Assembly: GCA_030280995.1 (NCBI GenBank)
Contig: JASXTE010000001.1
Location: 30,412,606-30,476,605 of the forward strand
DNA length: 64,000 nt
From: Hemileia vastatrix
Lineage: Eukaryota; Basidiomycota; Pucciniomycetes; Pucciniales; Zaghouaniaceae
Direction: 5' to 3'
The notes beneath the pieces are model-generated. The model worked only from the letters and a program-made list of their open reading frames with translations. It had not been told where the DNA came from and did no database searches. Both the position numbers and the translations under genes were made by a program. Every line of letters begins with the position of its first letter. Position 1 is the stretch's first letter. Below are positions 57,421-64,000 of the stretch, piece by piece.

Positions 57421-58523
57421 AATTTGAAATTTGTTCAAGTATGTAGGAAATGTTTATTGGGGCTTGACAATTAAGAAGTCTTAATTGTTGAGGATTAAGA
57501 GAAGCGAGATATAATAAAGAATAAAAGTCACTTGGCAAACCCCTGGGGACTGGAAAAGAGTTAAAGTGAGTCTCGATTGAGGATACCAAATTAAATCTAT
57601 CATATAATGCCAAGTTCTTAAGTATTTCTCCTGAATAAGAGGAAGATTCTCGGATTTGAATGTGTTTCTGGTCGAGCTTTCGTGCAAGTTTTGAGAATTC
57701 TTCAGATCTCCATGGAAATAAAATCCGCTTAAAAGAACCTTCATCATCAATTTCAGTGTCTGAGCAACATTTGACGTTTTTGAAAAGATTCTCATAGGTT
57801 TCACCACTTGGAAGTTGTTTAAGAAGGTGAGTTCCGTTAAAAGAATTCTGAAAAAGATTGTCAAATTTATATAAGTTTGTGTAAAAAAAAGATAAAAATA
57901 TTAGTTCTTAATTTCTTTTTTATTTTATATTTATACTTTCTTATTTTAACTATTTCACGGAAACTATCAGAATCTTTTCCAAGTCGTAATTTATCAGCAT
58001 AACCTATAAACCAGCGGTGAAGAACACCCATTTGATTTAGGTAGGAAATATGAGTAGAGTCCATTGAATAAGAAACCAAATAATTATTTTCCAAAGCTTT
58101 ATCCCAGTGCTTAATGATAATTTTTGCCAAAACTTGATTCCACTTGTGAAACCAATCAAGATTCCAAACAAACGTTTTTCCAGGAAAGTTGCATTGAAGA
58201 AGAAAGTGGATAAAAGCATTGTGGAATATAGCAGGGATTTGTTCAGGAACACGGTAATTTCGTTCAGGATATGGCAAATTAATATCAATGTTGAGAGAGC
58301 TTATATTGAACAATGAAAACCTATGTAGTTGTTCTTCGGTGGGGTTCAGCTTCCATTCATTAGACTGAGGTGAAATATTCAAAAGCACACGACAGAAATT
58401 GTAAATAGACCTGCAAAAATGAGAAGTTGATTGAGGGAGAATCTCATTGAATCTTTTATTTAGTACACGGGTATTAGTAGGTATTTTTCCCTGAGGAAAA
58501 TAAGAACAACTAGAGCTCATCAT
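57404..58523 (-). CDS. Unrecognised protein, overlapping the helicase tail-to-tail
   Basis: Two exons close in frame (58523-57937 and 57848-57404), giving about 343 residues. It starts MMSSSCSYFPQGKIPTNTRV, then LLNISPQSNEWKLNPTEEQL, FVWNLDWFHKWNQVLAKII, LNQMGVLHRWFIGYADKLR, FPWRSEEFSKLARKLD and FNSFPVPRGLPSDFYSLLY near the end. Trp and Phe are frequent, and no membrane segment lies inside this start. A possible extra small intron (acceptor TTTTTGCAG near 58412) would change residues 20-38. No family recognised. Its last 17 bases overlap the helicase 3' end. Codon use is ordinary and the frame is open, unlike the helicase, so it may be intact. Confidence 0.6.
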
Positions 58524-58905
58524 ATACGTTATGAAAAGCAAAATGAACAAAAATATAAAATTTTGAAAGAATATGGCAACAAAAAACACTACTATAATAA
58601 ATTTTTTATTTTGAAAATAGTTAATAATGAAGAGTTGAGTGGACGGAAAGATGAGCTTTCTCATGAATATCTTTCTCTATAAAATATGGATATCTATGTA
58701 TGTTCATAATTAATTCAAAAGGAAATAACTCAGCTGTAATAGAAAATTATTGCATGATAAACGGGTAAAAATATAATGCAGAATCATTTTGATTTTCTAA
58801 CTTATTTTGATAATATTTTAATTCAAATAATGACCTTATTTGAGCTTGTTGATTGTGCTGAAAAACATATTTTAAAAATTTATATTAACACCTTATTAGT
58901 ATGTA
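58524..58905. other. AT-rich region between the unknown gene and element G
   Basis: Upstream region of the minus-strand gene. An in-frame hydrophobic extension (IIVVFFVAIFFQNFIFLFIL) lies just 5' of the chosen ATG and would make an N-terminal membrane segment if an upstream start (near 58664) were used. Nothing else seen. Confidence 0.4.
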
Positions 58906-60083
58906 TGTCAGTATAGTCTAGTATATAAGTATGATATAATAGTGTTTATTTATGGTCCTACTACTTATTGATAAATGATTTAGTGATTAAACCTCAGGGG
59001 AAGACTAATAAAATAGTTATACTCAAGTCAAACTCACAATACTTGGATTTAAGTGCGTGCTAGTGGTGGAAAATAGATGAATAAAATATAGTTATAGCTT
59101 TATATAAAGATAAAATCAATTTATAGTGGCTTTATAATATATTTCTAAGGGTTAATAATTGTATAGTAGTGTTTGTTGGAGTTTTAGTAATTGATTGATG
59201 ATAAATAACCGTCAAAATCCCTCCTTACTTATACCCAAATCCACTGGAGTGCACAGACCTTTAATACAGATGATGTCACTGCTATCCCCGGCAATTACAG
59301 CACTGTGAGGGCCCATCACCTCCCCATGGCGTCCACTTCAAGCAGTTTCAACACCCAGACCTCCAGTAAGGACCTTCCATCACAATTAATAATAACACTG
59401 ATCCATACCATAAATAGAAAACCCAGATAAAAGCGGATACCATAAAGAAACAGGTAAAATAAACAATCAAAAAGAGATTTAATGAAACTAAAAGCATATA
59501 AAGGAAAAAAATAAAATGTCCAAGCCCCCAATAACATCCCCAAGCATCCACATTAACCCAGAAACATCCTTCCAACCCATAAATCCGTGAATAACCATCC
59601 AAGGAAGTAATTTTAGTTGTCCAAACTGGGTGTATGCGCCTGATATAGGTGTCTATTCTTCTGTAGGCGTTGTGAGTCCACTGATTTTGTCCATATGACC
59701 TAAAATAAGCAGAAAAACAAAGGTTATAGGCTATTAAGGGGCTAAAACCCACTTATATACCTAAATATACACAATATACTGCATATTTCACTGAATATGA
59801 GATTTATGTATACATATAAGCTTATGTATGTCAATAATTACTTCATATCACTTAAGATAAGTATATTATGACTCCATTAACACCTTAATAAGTATTATTA
59901 GGCCATGGATAAGCTATTTAAACTATTATAAGTTATATAATAGAATAATAATTATATATATATATAATAAAATAATATATATTATTATTTTAACCTTATT
60001 TTTAAGATATAAGCTTAATCTACTTAAGATTAACTTATTTTAAGCATAAGAAATACTCAGTCCCAAGGATATTTAGGCTGACA
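58906..60083 (-). repeat. Element G 3' LTR
   Basis: 1178 bp, TGTCAG to CTGACA, minus orientation, immediately after the polypurine tract GGGGTGAGGGAG (60084-60095, minus strand). Same length as, and clearly similar to, the solo LTR at 19413-20590. Confidence 0.92.
59348..59752 (-). other. Open frame inside the element G LTR
   Basis: 134 codons without a stop, with a hydrophobic segment (LYMLLVSLNLFLIVYFTCFF) and the ending YWRSGC-stop, also present in the solo LTR. It opens with GTG, not ATG. A TTATTTTAG acceptor-like site lies at its start (about 59700-59708), so it could be an exon. In the solo LTR one TAA interrupts the N-terminal third. Confidence 0.25.
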
Positions 60084-60116
60084 CTCCCTCACCCCAAAAA
60101 AAACAATAAAAAAATG
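60084..60116 (-). promoter_or_regulatory. Element G polypurine tract and U-rich box
   Basis: Minus strand: a T-rich box with TTTATTGTTTTTTTT followed by GGGGTGAGGGAG, then the LTR. The same layout is seen in B, F and D. Confidence 0.7.
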
Positions 60117-60208
60117 TTAAGACATTTTAATTAAAACAAAGGAGTGAAATAATAAAAAATAAAAATAAAAAAAATAATTTTTATAATACATATACTGAAT
60201 GAACAGTA

Positions 60209-61906
60209 TTATTTAGATTTAAATTTTTTCAAGAGATTTTTAAGATCAGAGATTTCATTTTCTGGAATCCACTGGTCATATTCACTTGATTTATTTTTAA
60301 ATCTTAATAGATACTCAACTCCCTTTTCTTTAGTAAGGTGTCTCTTTTTAAGTATCTTTTCAATTTCTGCCTTTTCAACTATTTCTTCAGGTTGCTGTCT
60401 ATGCCTTCCTGATCTTCTTGGAAATAGAGCAGTATCATTAGAATGGTATGGTTTTATAAGAGAAATAGGAAATACTGGATGTTTTCTATCATATGGTGCA
60501 TATAGAATAACCTCAACAGCATTATTACCAACCATCTTTTTAACTAAAAATGGTCCAATGAATGGATCCTTCAATTTAACATTACCATTTAAATTGAAAT
60601 GTAGTGTTGAAATAAGGACTTCATCACCCTCTTTGAACATTTGTTCTTTATGGGCTTTATCCCATCTTTTCTTTTCATACTCAAACACCTTATTTATACA
60701 TTCTTGAGCATGTTTTCTGCATAATTCCTGCATCTGAAGAAAAGATTTAGTACCTGGATGGATATCCAATCTAGGTAACTTATTAAGAGTTTTAGCAGGG
60801 GTATTAGGTACATAACCCAACCATAACTCAAATGGCTTTTTGCCAGTGACAGAATGTACTGTACTATTATATGCAAATTCTAAACCTGGGATAAGGGTTA
60901 CCCGATCATGCGTGAATTTGTCATTGTCTTTAAAATTAAGACCAAAAGCACATTATCTTCTTATCATATCTTCTAAGGTTTGTATCATTCTTTCTGCTAG
61001 CCCATCAGTTTGTGGATGGTGTGCTGTAGAAAGTTTTAATTGACACCCTGAAACATCCATAAGTGACGTCCAGAACTCAGAAGTAAATTTAGGATCTCTG
61101 TCAGAAACTATTGCTTTGGGGAAACCTGCTGTATTTAACATTTGTGTCCACCATAAAAAAGCTAAGTCCTTTGCAGAAACCTCTTTGTGGGTAGGAATAA
61201 ATTTACACATCTTTGTAAATCTATCTACAATTACCCAGCAGGAGTTATAACTCTTATGCCCTGCTATTGGCAAACCTGTTACAAATTCCATGTTAATGAT
61301 TTCCCATGGAGCTTTTGGTTGCTCAATTTGTTGCAATAAAACAGCTCTTTTTCCTGTTAATCTTTTAGATTTTTGACAAGAATCACATGTTTCAACATAT
61401 TTCTGAACATCCTCAGACATGTTAATCCACCAAGCTGTATTTTTTACTCTGGTTAATGTTTTATGGTAGTCAAAATGACCTGCTAATATATCATCATGAC
61501 ATATACTTAATATTAACTCCTTCATTGAAGGGGGAATTACAATTACATTACTTAATTTTTTCCTGTAATATATAAAACCATCCTCAATGGAAAATTTTCC
61601 TTTTTCTAATGCCTCTTTATACTTAATTGGTAATGTTTTTATTAAAACATTCATTGAAGCATTAGATGGATCATTTAATATTGTAGTTAATTTACTCAAG
61701 TCAGGATCTGAATTATAATTATCAAGAATTGATTGCATAAACTCATCCTCAAGATCTACAATATAAATGCCATAAATGTTAATAATCTCTGACTCAGGAA
61801 CATAAGCAGGATTATCATCATTATTAGGCAGAGGTACTCTAGATAACAGATCTACATTAGAGTGCAAGGTTCCTGCTCTATGTGTAATAGTCATCCGGCC
61901 TCTGTA
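60209..61906 (-). pseudogene. Element G: integrase and chromodomain
   Basis: Same frame as the protease-polymerase part, with TAA stops at 61907-61909 (Glu codon in relatives, LAVQ-stop-YRGRM) and 60953-60955 (Tyr codon, MIRR-stop-CAFG). Zinc finger CHDDILAGHF to CDSCQKSKR. The catalytic core has NMEFVTGLPIAG, so the first Asp is Glu, and keeps IVSDRDPKFTSEFW and GLAERMIQ. The chromodomain near the end reads EIEKILKKRHLTKEKGVEYL with DQWIPENEISDL. The frame ends at 60209. Confidence 0.92.
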
Positions 61907-64000
61907 TTATTGTACAGCTAATTGCCATCTAAACATGTGTCTATTAGGAGTTTTCATGTTTAAGAGTGACTTAACTGCACTACAGTCAGTTATTAACTCA
62001 AATTTTTGGTCTTCAAGGTAATAATGTAGCTTCTCAAGAGCCCATACTACTGCCAAACATTCAAGTTGAGTAGCACCATATTTCAATTCACCACTTCTCA
62101 GAGTACGTGAAATATAGCAGATTACTACTTCTGAAATTTTACCTTCAATAAGTTGTTTTTGATGCAAAGCAGCACCCAGTCCAATAAAACTTGCATCTGT
62201 ATATAATACAAAAGGTAATTGGAAATCTGGTAAACCCAAGATAGGAGCTGTCATTAAACATTCTTTCAACTTATCAAAAGCTTGTTGTCTTTCATTATTC
62301 CAAATGAAAGCTTCTGATTTCTTTATCAGTGTGGTCAGTGGCGCAGCAATTGATTGGTAGTTTTTTATATATTGTCTATAATAACCACACATTCCAAGAA
62401 AAGATTGTACATTCTTTACATTTTGAGGAATGCCAATATTCTTTATTTCAGCCACTTTATTTTGGTCTACACATATTTGTAAGCCAGATACAATATGACC
62501 AAGCACTTTTAAAGATTCAAACCCAAATTTACATTTTTTCAATGCAAGGGTCATTTTTATTTCATCCATTTTCTGAAATACTTTCCTTAAATGGATTAAG
62601 TGTTCATCAAAAGTTTTAGAGAACACTATTATGTCATCAATGTATACCATTAACCATCCTTCAATCATTTCATTATGGAATGTTATATCCATTAACTTCT
62701 GAAATACTGATGGAGCATTTTTTGGTCCAAATGGCATTCTGACATACTTATAAATTCCCATGTGTGTTGTTATCAACAAAAATTTCTGTGAATTCTTTTC
62801 AACAGGAATTTGATGGTACCCTTTATTTCCATCTAGGCAACTTATATATTTAGCACCTTTAAGGCTAGCATGTATAGAGGCAATCCTTGGCAAGGGATAA
62901 ATATCATCTACTGTAAATGTATTTAATGCTCTATAATCACCGCACAGTCTTGCTTTATCTTGTTCATAAGAAATTAGCACTGGTGATATTACACAATATT
63001 TTGGTGTAGATTTAACCTTCTCAAGAATGTTCATTTTTAATAACATCTTAATATTATCCTCTATGTCTTTCCTCTTCATTGGTGAAGCAGGGTATGGTTT
63101 CTTTTTAAGACTAGCAGGAATATTATCCATATCACAGGTTAAACTAATCTTCATTTCATGATCTTTTACAAGGCCAAGTTCATTTGTACCATGTGCAAAA
63201 GCCATTGGAAAAGCTTTAATTAATTCCAAAATATTATCTTTCTCAGTTTTACTTATCTGAGTGCCCAATGATGCTTTTGAAATTTCTGTTTCCAGAAGTT
63301 CCATCTCATTGGATTCTCTTCCGTTACACCGGGAATTTGTTACTGACTCAATGTGTAAGAATGTGTTAAAAGAATTTATTTTAAATTTCCTCTTACCATT
63401 CATGCCAATTGTAAAATTGTTATTAGCAGGGTCTAATTTTACACCAAATTTAGTCAGAATATCATTTCCAATGATAAAACAGTTACTACAGTTAGTATTA
63501 TCCATTACCACAAAGTCACAAGTTACCCTTACATAACCATGTTGGTGTTTAAAGAAAACAGCAGCTTTGTATTTACCAATGGGGTGTAGCACTGATCCAA
63601 AACCTCTCCAATTTTTATTTTGAAGTGGTTCAAGCTTAAACCTATATTCACTATCAATTTTCTGTAATGTATTAGTGGAAACAACAGAACCAGCAGCTCC
63701 TGTGTCCAGTACTATATTAACATTTTCACCAGAAATAATAGCTGGAACCATGATAGGTGTCATTCTAAAGTTATCAGCTTGTATATCCTTAATGATTTTA
63801 GCATCCTCAAAATTCATTAAAGATTCATTTGAGTCCATATTTAATATTGGATTTTCAAAGATGGACAAATCATCTTCCAACATACAGACTTCATTTTCAT
63901 CACTATATGAGATATTGCTGTCATAATCACTTGATTCTTTACTTGTTTCAGTTTCAGTTTCAGATTCACGTTGATTTTCAACAATATTTATGTTTTTCTC
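61907..64000 (-). pseudogene. Element G: protease, reverse transcriptase, RNase H (partial)
   Basis: Open from the right edge of the window to the TAA at 61907. Protease IVLDTGAAGSVVS with its Asp. Reverse transcriptase SPVLISYEQDKARLCGDYRA, SCLDGNKGYHQIPVE, MPFGPKNAPSVFQKLMD and YIDDIIVFSK. RNase H LYTDASFIGLGAALHQKQ. Gag lies beyond 64000. Sequence is close to element B (for example GIPQNVKNVQSFLGMCGYYR), while the LTRs have diverged. The stop at 61907 removes integrase. Confidence 0.93.

Noticed and set aside
57481..57864. 127-codon minus-strand ORF
   Set aside because: Shadow of exon 2 of the unrecognised gene; that exon continues in another frame to the stop at 57404.

Overview
The window looks like AT-rich, repeat-laden nuclear DNA of a basidiomycete, most likely a rust fungus (Pucciniales). 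This is an inference. The host genes are split by many short introns. Ty3/gypsy chromoviruses are nested several deep. A Tet-like 2-oxoglutarate/Fe(II) dioxygenase of a type I associate with rusts sits inside a DNA transposon. Several nonsense codons look like TCG-to-TTG changes, a mutation bias reported for Pucciniomycotina. No species can be named from the sequence alone.

Left block (1-39.5 kb): a pile of chromoviruses. Element C (minus strand, 13781-17425) is broken in its protease gene by element A (minus strand, gag at 1-2348, continuing beyond the left edge). The 5' LTR of A (2995-3336 plus 12982-13780) is split by element B (plus strand, 3337-12976). B has near-identical 1.5-kb LTRs, a GTAAG target duplication and a 1440-codon Gag-Pol frame. 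Element D (minus strand, 18160-25830) shares the LTR at 17426-18159 with C. D carries a solo LTR in its integrase (19413-20590) and a MITE-like insert in gag (24312-24545). The 5' LTR of D is split by a 7.6-kb palindrome (26534-34137), made of two inverted, nearly identical PIF/Harbinger-like elements around a 147-bp AT-rich spacer. Each half carries a truncated transposase and a Tet-like dioxygenase pseudogene. Element F (plus strand, 34961-39490) is 5'-truncated.

Host gene island (41.1-49.8 kb): four compact, intron-rich housekeeping genes. They are squalene synthase (ERG9, plus), the spliceosomal zinc-finger protein SNU23/ZMAT2 (minus, convergent with ERG9), biotin synthase (BIO2, plus, divergent from SNU23 across a 166-bp shared promoter) and threonine deaminase (ILV1, plus). 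They serve sterol synthesis, splicing, biotin synthesis and isoleucine synthesis, so they form no pathway operon.

Right block (49.8-64 kb): a long (GT)n tract, a small CACTA-type MITE, a decayed Gag-like gene, a mutated SNF2/RAD5-type helicase overlapping tail-to-tail with an unrecognised gene, and element G (minus strand, 58906 to beyond 64000), another chromovirus with a 1178-bp 3' LTR.

The most unusual signals are the double Harbinger/Tet-dioxygenase palindrome and a conserved overlapping reading frame at the start of the chromovirus gag genes. That frame ends in Pro-Trp and abuts the next start codon in an ATGGTAA-type junction.
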